Origin: Actinomycetes bacterium
Lineage (GTDB): Bacteria; Actinomycetota; Actinomycetes; Propionibacteriales; Propionibacteriaceae
DNA length: 6,496 nucleotides
Direction: 5' to 3'
Assembly: GCA_023387135.1 (NCBI GenBank)
Contig: JAEWIK010000356.1
Location: 1 to 6,496 of the forward strand
Shown: positions 1-6,496 of the stretch, in pieces
How the letters are laid out: each line of letters opens with the position of its first letter
How positions within the stretch are numbered: the stretch's first letter is position 1
Notes under the pieces: model-generated
Seen by the model: the letters and a program-made list of their open reading frames with translations, nothing else
The model's database searches: none
Told to the model about the DNA's origin: nothing
Position numbers and translations under genes: made by a program

Positions 1-1373
1 GACCACCACAGGACGCCCTTCTCGAAGCCCGCGTAGAGACCGTCGGCGACCTTCTGCTCGGTCGAGTTGAAGACGCCCAGCGCGGTTCCCTTCGAGCCGC
101 CGAGAGCCTGCCAGCGCTTGTAGTTCGCGGTGTCGGGGGCCAGGCCGCCGGCGATCTCCATGAGGGTCTCGCGCAGGCCGAGCGCCGACTTGAACGAGGC
201 GCCGCTCACCGTCTGGCTGCCGGAGGCGCCGGTGAGGGTCACGGACGTCACCCTGCCGCCGAACCTGCCCTTGCCGTCCCGGCTCACCGTGAGGGACTTG
301 AAGGTGCCGATCTTCGGGTACTTCTTCTGCAGGGTCGAGACCTTCACCGAGGTCGCGTACACCTGGTTGGCGGCGAGGTCGTACGGGTCGGCCTTCGCCG
401 TGATGTAGTCGTTGGTGCCGGCCACCGAGTAACCGCCGTTGGACGAGGAGAACTCCGTCCAGGCGTACTGGCCCTTGTAGGTGAGCACCCTGTCGGTCGT
501 GGCGTTGACCGCCGCCGTGCTGGCCTTGTACTCGGTCATCGTGCCCTTGTACACCTGGCACGCAGTGGTGTTGCAGATGTCATAGGGCTGCGCGCCCTTG
601 AGGTTGGCCTTGTAGCGGGCCGCGTAGGTGCGCGCCGCGACGGCCTGCGACTTCAGCGCCTCGGACGACCACGACGCAGGCATCTCCGACGGCACCACCG
701 AGCGCAGGTACCACTCCATGCCGACGGTGTTCACAGTGATGGCACCGGTGCCCTTGAAGGCGAGCGCGACGGTGCCGCGGTAGGTCCGGTTGCCGGAGGC
801 GAGGTAGACCTTCACCTTGCCCGCCTTGGGGTTCTCGAACGACCACAGGCGCTTGGCGTCCAGCGTGAACTTCGAGTTGCTGTACTTCTTGTACTTCCCC
901 TTGGCGTCGCGGTAGTAGAGCAGGCGCTTGTCGCCCGACCTGCTGATGCGCCACTTGGTGTAGTTCTTGCCCGTCGGCAGCGTGAACTTGTGGCCCTTGT
1001 CGTCCTTGATGAGCAGGCCCGTCGCCGGGTAGACGTGAAGCTTCTTGTCGGTGTCGGCGGTGATCCACACGCGCAGCTTGTTGCCCGCCGGCAGCTTCTC
1101 CAGCTTCGTGCCCGGGTAGTAGAAGGCGAGGATCTTGTCGTAGGACAGCCCCTGCTTGGCTGCCTGCTGCGCGCCGTACTGCGACATGCCGCGGCCGTGG
1201 CCCCAGCCCGCCGCGGTGATGGTCACCGTCGAATTCGTCGCGGTGATGGTCTCTGTCGCTGCGACGGCGGAGGGTGCCGTCGCTACCGCGGCGCCGGCCA
1301 TGAGCGCGGCCGTCGCGGTTGCGACAAGGCAGCGCCCGGGGTGTGGGCGTGCCGAGGTAGGCGTCGTGGCCAT
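1..1373 (-). CDS. Secreted SpoIID/LytB domain protein with LGFP-like C-terminus (3' end cut by window)
   Basis: This is probably a secreted cell-wall protein of the SpoIID/LytB (amidase enhancer / lytic transglycosylase) family. Reading from ATG at 1373 gives 457 codons with no stop before the window edge. Residues 1-38 look like a signal peptide: Arg14, a hydrophobic Ala-rich stretch, and cleavage likely after PSAVA. GWGHGRGMSQYGA lies at about 56-68. The core motif VVPSEMPASW, then EALKSQAVAARTY, lies around residue 230; Glu230 is the likely counterpart of the catalytic Glu of SpoIID. Cys267 and Cys272 (DICNTTACQ) could form a disulfide outside the cell. Residues from about 415 resemble the start of an LGFP repeat (RWQALGG...LG...DGLYAGFEKGVLWW), a module of actinobacterial envelope proteins. 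The middle part is rich in Lys and Tyr, which would suit binding to the wall. It is divergent from the ilv operon. The substrate is inferred from the family, and the total length is unknown. Confidence 0.9.
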   Translation of the reverse strand, partial: MATTPTSARPHPGRCLVATATAALMAGAAVATAPSAVAATETITATNSTVTITAAGWGHGRGMSQYGAQQAAKQGLSYDKILAFYYPGTKLEKLPAGNKLRVWITADTDKKLHVYPATGLLIKDDKGHKFTLPTGKNYTKWRISRSGDKRLLYYRDAKGKYKKYSNSKFTLDAKRLWSFENPKAGKVKVYLASGNRTYRGTVALAFKGTGAITVNTVGMEWYLRSVVPSEMPASWSSEALKSQAVAARTYAARYKANLKGAQPYDICNTTACQVYKGTMTEYKASTAAVNATTDRVLTYKGQYAWTEFSSSNGGYSVAGTNDYITAKADPYDLAANQVYATSVKVSTLQKKYPKIGTFKSLTVSRDGKGRFGGRVTSVTLTGASGSQTVSGASFKSALGLRETLMEIAGGLAPDTANYKRWQALGGSKGTALGVFNSTEQKVADGLYAGFEKGVLWW

Positions 1374-1378
1374 AGTGC

Positions 1379-1386
1379 TTCCCCTT
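1379..1386 (-). promoter_or_regulatory. Ribosome binding site of the SpoIID/LytB gene
   Basis: On the minus strand the sequence AAGGGGAA stands about 5-7 nt before ATG 1373. It is a good Shine-Dalgarno match at normal distance and supports this start, which is also the one that gives a clean signal peptide. No convincing -35/-10 pair was found upstream. Confidence 0.75.
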
Positions 1387-1387
1387 A

Positions 1388-1406
1388 CTGTGGACGACTC
1401 CCACAG
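1388..1406 (-). repeat. Small hairpin just upstream of the SpoIID/LytB ribosome binding site
   Basis: CTGTGG (1388-1393) and CCACAG (1401-1406) are perfect inverted repeats with a 7-nt loop. In the minus-strand transcript this stem would end 1 nt before the Shine-Dalgarno sequence. It could influence translation or mRNA stability. The role is inferred, and a 6-bp stem can arise by chance. Confidence 0.4.
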
Positions 1407-1512
1407 CATCGCCGGGACTACGGGGAATTCTCCAGTCTCAGGCTGCTTTCAGGTTCCAAGTCGAAGGTGGGGGTTGAGCCTTGACCAGCATGCGGGAGAT
1501 GCCGCCCACCTG

Positions 1513-1543
1513 TTGACACCGGCGGGTGCGCCCCCGGTACCTT
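1513..1543 (+). promoter_or_regulatory. Promoter of the ilv leader and ilvBNC operon
   Basis: A perfect -35 TTGACA (1513-1518) is followed by a 19-nt spacer and TACCTT (1538-1543), which fits the actinobacterial -10 pattern TANNNT. The last T at -7 would place the transcription start at 1550, the G of the leader-peptide GTG codon. The spacer is longer than the usual 17 nt and is itself largely palindromic. This would give a 139-nt 5' leader before ilvB. The position is inferred from sequence only. Confidence 0.7.
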
Positions 1544-1549
1544 TGTCCC

Positions 1550-1591
1550 GTGCGTCAGTTCATGCTCGTAGTTCAAAGGCGTGTCGCCTGA
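1550..1591 (+). CDS. ilv operon attenuator leader peptide (13 codons)
   Basis: GTG at 1550 opens a 13-codon frame reading MRQFMLVVQRRVA and ending in TGA at 1589-1591. It contains consecutive Leu-Val-Val codons (CTC GTA GTT, 1565-1573) and a further Val, then RR near the end. From memory this resembles the ilvB leader peptides of Corynebacterium and Streptomyces, which carry branched-chain residues followed by Arg-Arg. The Val codons GTA and GTT are A/T-ending, unusual beside the GTC/GTG preferred in the operon. No Shine-Dalgarno precedes it, but the predicted transcription start coincides with the GTG, so it would be translated as a leaderless message. An internal ATG at 1562 in the same frame would give a 9-residue peptide that still keeps Leu-Val-Val. 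It acts in cis: ribosome stalling here when Leu/Val-tRNA is short should favour read-through of the terminator at 1614-1645. Function is inferred from position, codon content and terminator. Confidence 0.8.
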   Translation: MRQFMLVVQRRVA

Positions 1592-1612
1592 GCGAAAGCT
1601 CATCCGACACGC
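1579..1612 (+). promoter_or_regulatory. Leader RNA hairpin of the ilv attenuator
   Basis: GCGTGTCG (1579-1586) pairs perfectly with CGACACGC (1605-1612). Inside it TGAGC (1589-1593) pairs with GCTCA (1598-1602) around a GAAA tetraloop, with a 2x2 internal loop between the two stems. The 5' arm overlaps the last codons of the leader peptide and the inner stem covers its stop codon, so a translating or stalled ribosome would open it. It probably pauses RNA polymerase or takes part in the switch. It ends 1 nt before the terminator stem, so it does not by itself exclude the terminator. Confidence 0.7.
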
Positions 1613-1613
1613 T

Positions 1614-1645
1614 CCCTCGTCTGCCCATGGCAGCGGGGGTTTTTT
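1614..1645 (+). terminator. Intrinsic terminator of the ilv attenuator
   Basis: The stem CCCTCG (1614-1619) / CGGGGG (1634-1639) continues, past a bulged T1620, into CTGCC (1621-1625) / GGCAG (1629-1633) with a CAT loop. That is 11 base pairs with one G-T wobble, followed directly by six T (1640-1645). It lies between the leader peptide and ilvB, 43 nt before the ilvB start, so it must be conditional: it would stop transcription when charged branched-chain tRNAs are plentiful. Confidence 0.88.
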
Positions 1646-1670
1646 CATGAATGGACCAGATCAGTCAGGC

Positions 1671-1679
1671 GAGGAAAGG
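1671..1679 (+). promoter_or_regulatory. Ribosome binding site of ilvB
   Basis: GAGGAAAGG lies upstream of ATG 1689. The AAAGG part is 9 nt from the start codon, while the GAGG part is 14 nt away. This supports the 1689 start, which also gives the expected N-terminus for the family. Confidence 0.65.
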
Positions 1680-1688
1680 TAAGTCGAG

Positions 1689-3434
1689 ATGACTCAGGTC
1701 GAAACACCTGTGATGCGGACGGGAGCCCAGGCTCTCGTCGAATCCCTGGAGCGCGTCGGTGTAGAAGTCATCTTCGGCATCCCCGGCGGCGCCATCCTGC
1801 CGGCCTACGACCCGCTGTTCGACTCCAGCATCAGGCACATCCTGGTGCGCCACGAGCAGGGCGCCGGCCACGCCGCCGAGGGGTACGCGCTGGTGACGGG
1901 CAAGGTCGGGGTCTGCATGGCCACGTCCGGCCCGGGCGCGACCAACCTCGTCACGGCGATCGCCGACGCCTACATGGACTCGGTCCCGATCGTCGCCATC
2001 ACCGGCCAGGTCGCCTCGGGGTCCATCGGTACCGACGCCTTCCAGGAGGCCGACATCCGTGGCATCACGTTCCCCGTCACCAAGCACAGCTTCCTGGTGA
2101 CCGACGCCGCCGACATCCCGCACGCCATCGCGGCGGCGTTCCACATCGCCGCGACCGGCCGTCCGGGACCCGTCCTCGTCGACATCGCCAAGGACGCGAT
2201 GACGACGACGGTGCCGTTCGTCTGGCCCGACGCGGTCGACCTGCCGGGCTACCGTCCGACCACCAAGCCGCATTCCAAGCAACTGCGGGAGGCGGCGAAG
2301 CTGATCGCCGAGGCGCAGCGTCCCGTGCTCTACGTGGGCGGCGGCGTCATCAAGGCGCGGGCGGCCGCGCAGCTCGCCGAACTTGTCGAGATCACGAAGA
2401 TCCCCGTCGTCACCACCCTGATGGCGAGGGGAGCGTTGCCCGACAGCCACGAGCTGCACATGGGCATGCCCGGCATGCACGGCAGCGTGAGCGCGGTGGG
2501 CGCCCTGCAGCGGTCCGACCTGCTCATCACGCTGGGCGCGCGCTTCGACGACAGGGTCACCGGCAAGCTGAACACCTTCGCCCCGGAGGCGAAGGTCATC
2601 CACGCCGACATCGACCCCGCCGAGATCTCGAAGAACCGGGTGGCCGACGTCCCGATCGTGGGAGACCTGGCGATCGTCATCCACGAGCTGAACGGCCTGC
2701 TGCGCGACAGCGACCTGCCCGACTACACGCCGTGGGTGCGCTACCTGACCTCGCTCAAGACCAAGTACAACCCGGACCTGGCACCGATGGAGGAGGGGCT
2801 GCTCAGCCCCGAGTACGTCATCAAGCGGCTGGGCGAACTCGTCGGGCCCGAGGCCTACTACGCCGCGGGGGTGGGGCAGCACCAGATGTGGGCCTCCCGC
2901 CTGCTGCCCCACGAACTGCCGGGCCACTGGCTGAACTCGGGCGGCGCCGGGACGATGGGCTACTGCGTGCCCGCGGCGATGGGCGCCCAGGTCGGGCAGC
3001 CCGACGCCGTCGTCTGGGGCATCGACGGTGACGGCTGCTTCCAGATGCCCAACCAGGAACTCGTCACCTGCGCGCTGGAGGGCATCCCGATCAAGATCGC
3101 CGTGATGAACAACCAGAGCCTCGGCATGGTGCGGCAGTGGCAGACCCTGTTCTACGGGGAGCGCTACTCCAACACCGACCTGAAGTCGCTGCGGGTGCCC
3201 GACTTCCCGAAGCTCGCGGAGGCGATGGGCGCGGTCGGCCTGCGTGCCGAGACGCCGGAGGACGTCGACAGGGTGATCGCCGAGGCGATGGCGGTCACCG
3301 ACCGTCCTGTCGTCGTGGAGTTCGTCGTCCACAAGGACGCCATGGTGTTCCCGATGGTGGCCGCCGGCACGAGCAACGACGACATCAAGATCGCCAGGGA
3401 CCTGGCTCCCGCCTGGGAAGAGGAGGAACTGTGA
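1689..3434 (+). CDS. ilvB: Acetolactate (acetohydroxyacid) synthase large subunit
   Basis: This is the catalytic subunit of anabolic acetohydroxyacid synthase. It condenses two pyruvates to 2-acetolactate, or pyruvate with 2-oxobutyrate to 2-aceto-2-hydroxybutyrate, in the cytoplasm, using ThDP, Mg2+ and FAD. The 581-residue length is normal. The three ThDP-enzyme domains are in order: N-terminal Pyr domain (about 10-175) with FGIPGG and catalytic Glu56 in [14 protein letters not shown]; central FAD-associated domain (about 200-335); C-terminal PP domain (about 395-550) with the ThDP/Mg motif starting at GDG 447-449 and ending at Asn474-Asn475. The MVRQWQ segment with Trp484, followed by FYGERYS, marks the FAD-dependent anabolic form rather than the catabolic one. 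Its stop overlaps the ilvN start by 4 nt (GTGA), which points to translational coupling. Transcription is probably controlled by the attenuator upstream. Confidence 0.98.
   Translation: MTQVETPVMRTGAQALVESLERVGVEVIFGIPGGAILPAYDPLFDSSIRHILVRHEQGAGHAAEGYALVTGKVGVCMATSGPGATNLVTAIADAYMDSVPIVAITGQVASGSIGTDAFQEADIRGITFPVTKHSFLVTDAADIPHAIAAAFHIAATGRPGPVLVDIAKDAMTTTVPFVWPDAVDLPGYRPTTKPHSKQLREAAKLIAEAQRPVLYVGGGVIKARAAAQLAELVEITKIPVVTTLMARGALPDSHELHMGMPGMHGSVSAVGALQRSDLLITLGARFDDRVTGKLNTFAPEAKVIHADIDPAEISKNRVADVPIVGDLAIVIHELNGLLRDSDLPDYTPWVRYLTSLKTKYNPDLAPMEEGLLSPEYVIKRLGELVGPEAYYAAGVGQHQMWASRLLPHELPGHWLNSGGAGTMGYCVPAAMGAQVGQPDAVVWGIDGDGCFQMPNQELVTCALEGIPIKIAVMNNQSLGMVRQWQTLFYGERYSNTDLKSLRVPDFPKLAEAMGAVGLRAETPEDVDRVIAEAMAVTDRPVVVEFVVHKDAMVFPMVAAGTSNDDIKIARDLAPAWEEEEL
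3421..3426 (+). promoter_or_regulatory. Ribosome binding site of ilvN inside the ilvB end
   Basis: AGGAGG, within the last ilvB codons, is 4 nt before GTG 3431. It decides the ilvN start: the GTG overlaps the ilvB stop and gives the family's usual N-terminus ([17 protein letters not shown]). Confidence 0.8.
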
Positions 3435-3967
3435 ACATCCACACCCTGAGCGTGCTGGTCGAGAACAAGCCCGGCGTCCTGGCACGCATCGCAGGCCTCT
3501 TCGCGCGGCGCGGCTACAACATCGAGTCGCTCGCCGTCGGCCCGACCGAGCGTCCCGAGCTCTCCCGCATCACCCTGCAGGTCGGCGTGACCAGCCCGCA
3601 GGTCCTCGAGCAGATCGTCAAGCAACTCAACAAGCTCGTCGAGGTGCTCAAGATCGTCGAGCTCGAGGAGGCGGCAGTCAGGCGCGAACTCGTCCTCATC
3701 AAGGTGCGGGCGGATCCCGCCAGCAGGGCGCAGATCATCGACATCGTGCAGCTCTTCCGCGGCAAGACCGTCGACGTGCAGCAGGACTCGATGACCATCG
3801 AGGCGACAGGCTCCCCTGACAAGCTCGAGGCGCTGCTCGAGATGCTCAAGCCGTACGGCGTCCGCGAACTCGTCCAGTCGGGCCTGGTCGCTCTCGACCG
3901 CGGCAGCAGGTCCCTCACCGAGCGTGCGAAGATCGACAAGACACGCGTTTCCAGCCTCACCAACTAA
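3431..3967 (+). CDS. ilvN: Acetolactate synthase small (regulatory) subunit
   Basis: This regulatory subunit binds IlvB, raises its activity and confers feedback inhibition by valine or related amino acids. It has 178 codons from GTG 3431. The N-terminal ACT domain (about residues 2-78) opens with [19 protein letters not shown] and [15 protein letters not shown], the typical valine-binding ACT sequence. A second alpha/beta domain follows (about 83-158), with RELVLIKV and the segment [12 protein letters not shown]. The start is fixed by the AGGAGG 4 nt upstream and the GTGA overlap with ilvB. The stop TAA lies inside a 14-bp tandem duplication (12-bp repeats at 3953-3964 and 3967-3978), so the last residues (SSLTN) may be a recent change. 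The 27-nt gap to ilvC suggests the same transcript. Confidence 0.97.
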   Translation: MNIHTLSVLVENKPGVLARIAGLFARRGYNIESLAVGPTERPELSRITLQVGVTSPQVLEQIVKQLNKLVEVLKIVELEEAAVRRELVLIKVRADPASRAQIIDIVQLFRGKTVDVQQDSMTIEATGSPDKLEALLEMLKPYGVRELVQSGLVALDRGSRSLTERAKIDKTRVSSLTN

Positions 3968-3978
3968 GCCTCACCAAC
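3953..3978 (+). repeat. 12-bp direct repeat flanking the ilvN stop
   Basis: AGCCTCACCAAC occurs at 3953-3964 and again at 3967-3978, a tandem repeat with a 14-nt period. The TAA stop of ilvN (3965-3967) sits at the junction. It looks like a slippage duplication. Confidence 0.9.
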
Positions 3979-3982
3979 GAAG

Positions 3983-3987
3983 AAGGA
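3983..3987 (+). promoter_or_regulatory. Ribosome binding site of ilvC
   Basis: AAGGA stands 7 nt before ATG 3995 and directly follows the second copy of the 12-bp repeat. Normal spacing supports the ilvC start. Confidence 0.7.
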
Positions 3988-3991
3988 CTGA

Positions 3992-5023
<1,032 letters not shown>

Positions 5024-5036
5024 GGAGGAGGTCCAC

Positions 5037-5042
5037 TAGGCT
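5037..5042 (+). promoter_or_regulatory. Candidate -10 box for a leaderless transcript
   Basis: TAGGCT fits TANNNT and ends exactly 6 nt before ATG 5049. If its last T is position -7, transcription starts at the A of the ATG. No good -35 is visible (about 5013-5019 reads CGGCACG), which is common for actinobacterial promoters. It explains why the gene at 5049 lacks a Shine-Dalgarno at normal distance. Confidence 0.5.
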
Positions 5043-5048
5043 CCTGCC

Positions 5049-5660
5049 ATGGCACAGCCCCCGCAGGAACCGACGTGGCCCACGTACTCCGCGGACGCGG
5101 AGTCCAGGGTTCCTGACTCACCTTCCGCAGAGCCCGGCGAGCCTGCCGCCGCGCTGCCGATCCCGGCGGCGCCACAGTATCCGGTGGCGGGAGCGCCGGG
5201 TTCTGCCGCGCTCCCGTCCCGTCCTGGCTACAGCCCGCAGGACCCGCTGCTGCTGGCCGCCGGCGGCGGCACGGTCCGCAAGGAGGGCACCTGGACGGTC
5301 CCGCCCTACCTGCGCGTGCACGGCGATCTCGGCTCGGTGCGGCTCGACTTCAGGATGGCCCAGCCCGCCTCGCAGGTGATCTGGGTGGACGTCTCCGGCG
5401 GGGTCGGGTCGATCCTGATCATCCTGCCCACCGGCTGGGCGGCCCAGACCGACAGGTTGCGGCCCGGCATCGGTTCGCGGAAGACCGAGGTCGCCGAGGA
5501 ACCCGAGCCCGGCAGGCCCGTCCTGGTGCTCAGCGGCTCGCTCGGCGTCGGCTCCCTGGTGGTCCGTTACCCGACGAGGGGAGACGAACGCCGGCTGACG
5601 CGCAGGCTGCGACGCGAGCAGCGCCGCGCGGCGCGCGCGGTGCGGCACGGTCGTGGTTGA
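5049..5660 (+). CDS. Small protein with LiaF/DUF1707-partner-like beta domain
   Basis: I do not recognise a specific function. The 203-residue protein has three parts. Residues 1-65 are Pro/Ala-rich and probably disordered. Residues about 74-176 form a likely beta-rich domain: [11 protein letters not shown], then [26 protein letters not shown] and a second similar turn, [15 protein letters not shown]. Residues 178-203 are a strongly basic Arg-rich tail. The domain pattern resembles the C-terminal part of actinobacterial DUF1707 proteins and LiaF-like cell-wall stress proteins, but the helical DUF1707 head is missing here. I see no signal peptide or membrane segment, so it is probably cytoplasmic. 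It starts 25 nt after ilvC. The GGAGGAGG at 5024-5031 is 17 nt from the ATG, too far for normal use, and a leaderless start is more likely. The family link is a by-eye judgement. Confidence 0.85.
   Translation: MAQPPQEPTWPTYSADAESRVPDSPSAEPGEPAAALPIPAAPQYPVAGAPGSAALPSRPGYSPQDPLLLAAGGGTVRKEGTWTVPPYLRVHGDLGSVRLDFRMAQPASQVIWVDVSGGVGSILIILPTGWAAQTDRLRPGIGSRKTEVAEEPEPGRPVLVLSGSLGVGSLVVRYPTRGDERRLTRRLRREQRRAARAVRHGRG
5086..5103 (+). repeat. 18-bp palindrome early in the 5049 gene
   Basis: ACTCCGCG (5086-5093) and CGCGGAGT (5096-5103) are perfect inverted repeats separated by 2 nt. They begin 37 nt downstream of the start codon and encode YSADAES. It could be a protein binding site or an mRNA hairpin, or an effect of GC-rich codons. 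Confidence 0.5.
5188..5216 (+). repeat. 9-bp stem-loop inside the 5049 gene
   Basis: CGGGAGCGC (5188-5196) and GCGCTCCCG (5208-5216) pair perfectly over 9 bp with an 11-nt loop. It lies in the part that codes for the Pro/Ala-rich linker. There is no T-run, so it is not an intrinsic terminator. Confidence 0.5.
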
Positions 5661-5670
5661 GAAGGTGTGG

Positions 5671-5676
5671 CACGCT
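5671..5676 (+). promoter_or_regulatory. Weak candidate -10 box before the P-type ATPase gene
   Basis: CACGCT has the A at -11 and T at -7 of a TANNNT box and ends 6 nt before GTG 5683, the spacing expected for a leaderless start. The T at -12 is missing and no -35 is visible. The call rests mostly on the lack of a Shine-Dalgarno at normal distance (AGAAGG is about 17 nt away). Confidence 0.25.
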
Positions 5677-5682
5677 AGCGCC

Positions 5683-6496
5683 GTGACCGTCGACACCACC
5701 AGTGCCACCGGCCTGACCTCCGAAGAAGTAGAGCAGCGCGTCAGGGCGGGGCAGGTCAACACGCTTCCGCCGCGCTCGGGCCGCACGGTGTGGGACATCG
5801 TGCGCGCCAACGTGTTCACCAGGATCAACTTCCTGCTGCTGATCCTGTTCGTGATGGTCCTGACGACGGGCACCATCCAGAACGCCCTGTTCGGCTTCCT
5901 CATCATCATCAACTCGGCAGTGGGGCTGATCCAGGAACTGCGCGCCAAGAAGACCCTCGACAACCTGGCGGTGGTGGGGGAGGGCAAGCCGCGGGTCCGC
6001 CGCGACGGCGCTACTGTCGACCTGGTGCGCGACGAGGTGGTGCTCGACGACGTCATCGAGATCGGTCCCGGCGACCAGGTCGTGGTGGACGGCGAGGTGC
6101 TGGAGGCCTCGTACCTCGAACTCGACGAGTCGCTGCTGACGGGCGAGTCCGACCCGGTGGTCAAGCAGCCGGGCGACCCGGTCATGTCCGGCAGCTTCGT
6201 GGTCGCGGGCGTCGGCGCCTTCAGGGCCACGCGGGTGGGGGCCGACTCCTATGCTGCCAAGCTGACCGCCGAGGCCAGCAAGTTCTCGCTGGTGAAGTCC
6301 GAACTGCAGCAGGGCATCAACAAGATCCTGCGGCTCATCACCTGGCTGATGATCCCCGTCGGGCTGGCGACCATCTGGGTGCAGTGGAACCAGCCCGGGA
6401 GTTGGCAGTCGCGCGTGCTCGCAGCGTCCGGCGCGCTGGTGCCGATGGTGCCCGAGGGCCTGGTGCTGCTGACCTCGCTGGCGTTCGCTGTGGGAG
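5683..6496 (+). CDS. ctpE: CtpE-like P-type cation (probably Ca2+) ATPase, N-terminal half (cut by window)
   Basis: This is an integral membrane cation pump. The visible 271 codons match, as I recall, Mycobacterium CtpE closely: [17 protein letters not shown], then [30 protein letters not shown], and [13 protein letters not shown]. CtpE has been reported as a calcium transporter of the plasma membrane; that substrate is carried over by homology. Two membrane helices are likely at about 50-63 and 67-84. The actuator domain follows (about 90-205) with the dephosphorylation motif TGES at 153-156. The [22 protein letters not shown] segment starts the third helix, and the M4 ion-site motif PEGL is at 257-260. 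The phosphorylation motif DKTGT would lie just beyond the window. The start is GTG 5683, 22 nt after the previous stop; no Shine-Dalgarno is well placed. The intact state of the gene cannot be judged. Confidence 0.88.
   Translation, partial: MTVDTTSATGLTSEEVEQRVRAGQVNTLPPRSGRTVWDIVRANVFTRINFLLLILFVMVLTTGTIQNALFGFLIIINSAVGLIQELRAKKTLDNLAVVGEGKPRVRRDGATVDLVRDEVVLDDVIEIGPGDQVVVDGEVLEASYLELDESLLTGESDPVVKQPGDPVMSGSFVVAGVGAFRATRVGADSYAAKLTAEASKFSLVKSELQQGINKILRLITWLMIPVGLATIWVQWNQPGSWQSRVLAASGALVPMVPEGLVLLTSLAFAVG

Larger units (their letters stand above)
1374..1512. other. Left half of the divergent intergenic region
   Basis: Apart from the ribosome binding site and small hairpin near 1379-1406, I see no gene or clear promoter here. 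The promoter of the SpoIID/LytB gene should lie here on the minus strand. The best -10-like hexamer (GAGAAT, complement of about 1428-1433) has no properly spaced -35. Confidence 0.5.

Noticed and set aside
580..1404. 274-codon minus-strand frame overlapping the SpoIID/LytB gene
   Set aside because: Out of frame with the real gene; Arg/Gly/His-rich and with no motif, whereas the frame from ATG 1373 has a signal peptide and SpoIID motifs.
1481..1486. Second -35 box TTGACC upstream of the ilv promoter
   Set aside because: No -10-like sequence is found 16-19 nt downstream; the TTGACA at 1513 is the better match.
1418..1648. 76-codon minus-strand frame over the ilv leader
   Set aside because: It lies across the promoter, leader peptide and terminator of the ilv operon; no ribosome binding site or recognisable feature.
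1665..3485. 606-codon open frame on the minus strand across ilvB
   Set aside because: It is the complement of ilvB in a GC-rich genome; its composition (Arg, Asp, His, Gly, Val repeats) is typical of a shadow frame and it has no recognisable domain, while the plus strand has every catalytic motif.
5188..5216. Intrinsic terminator inside the 5049 gene
   Set aside because: The stem is strong but no T-run follows and it is within the coding frame.
5118..6230. 370-codon open frame on the minus strand across the 5049 gene and the P-type ATPase
   Set aside because: It spans two real plus-strand genes and is Ser/Thr/Arg-rich low-complexity, as expected for an antisense shadow.

Overview
The window comes from a high-GC Gram-positive bacterium (Actinobacteria). 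The evidence is the strongly G/C-ending codon use, the ilvB-ilvN-ilvC order behind a short attenuator leader peptide, a CtpE-type P-type ATPase, a secreted SpoIID/LytB protein with an LGFP-like end, and promoter -10 boxes placed for leaderless transcripts. The family of the organism cannot be fixed from this sequence; Propionibacteriales is only a guess.

Layout. Positions 1-1373 (minus strand) hold a secreted SpoIID/LytB cell-wall protein whose C-terminus runs off the left edge. Positions 1374-1688 are a divergent intergenic region. Its left half holds the ribosome binding site of the cell-wall gene and a small hairpin. Its right half holds the ilv promoter, a 13-codon leader peptide rich in Leu/Val, a hairpin and a strong intrinsic terminator, which together form a transcription attenuator. 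Positions 1689-5023 (plus strand) carry ilvB, ilvN and ilvC, in a tightly packed operon. A gene for a small protein with a LiaF/DUF1707-partner-like beta domain follows at 5049-5660. The 5' half of a CtpE-like calcium-type P-type ATPase gene starts at 5683 and runs off the right edge.

How it works together. IlvB and IlvN form the anabolic acetohydroxyacid synthase, and IlvC carries out the next step, so this operon supplies the first two shared steps of valine, leucine and isoleucine synthesis. The leader peptide lets ribosome speed at Leu/Val codons decide whether transcription passes the terminator at 1614-1645. The two downstream genes have no Shine-Dalgarno at a normal distance. The first has a clear -10 box exactly 6 nt before its ATG, so it may be transcribed on its own as a leaderless mRNA, besides any read-through from ilvC.

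The region is mostly ordinary metabolism and cell envelope. The parts most worth a second look are the leaderless attenuator with its palindromic promoter spacer, a 14-bp duplication that makes the ilvN stop codon, and the leaderless start at 5049. I saw no mobile element, CRISPR array, tRNA or rRNA.
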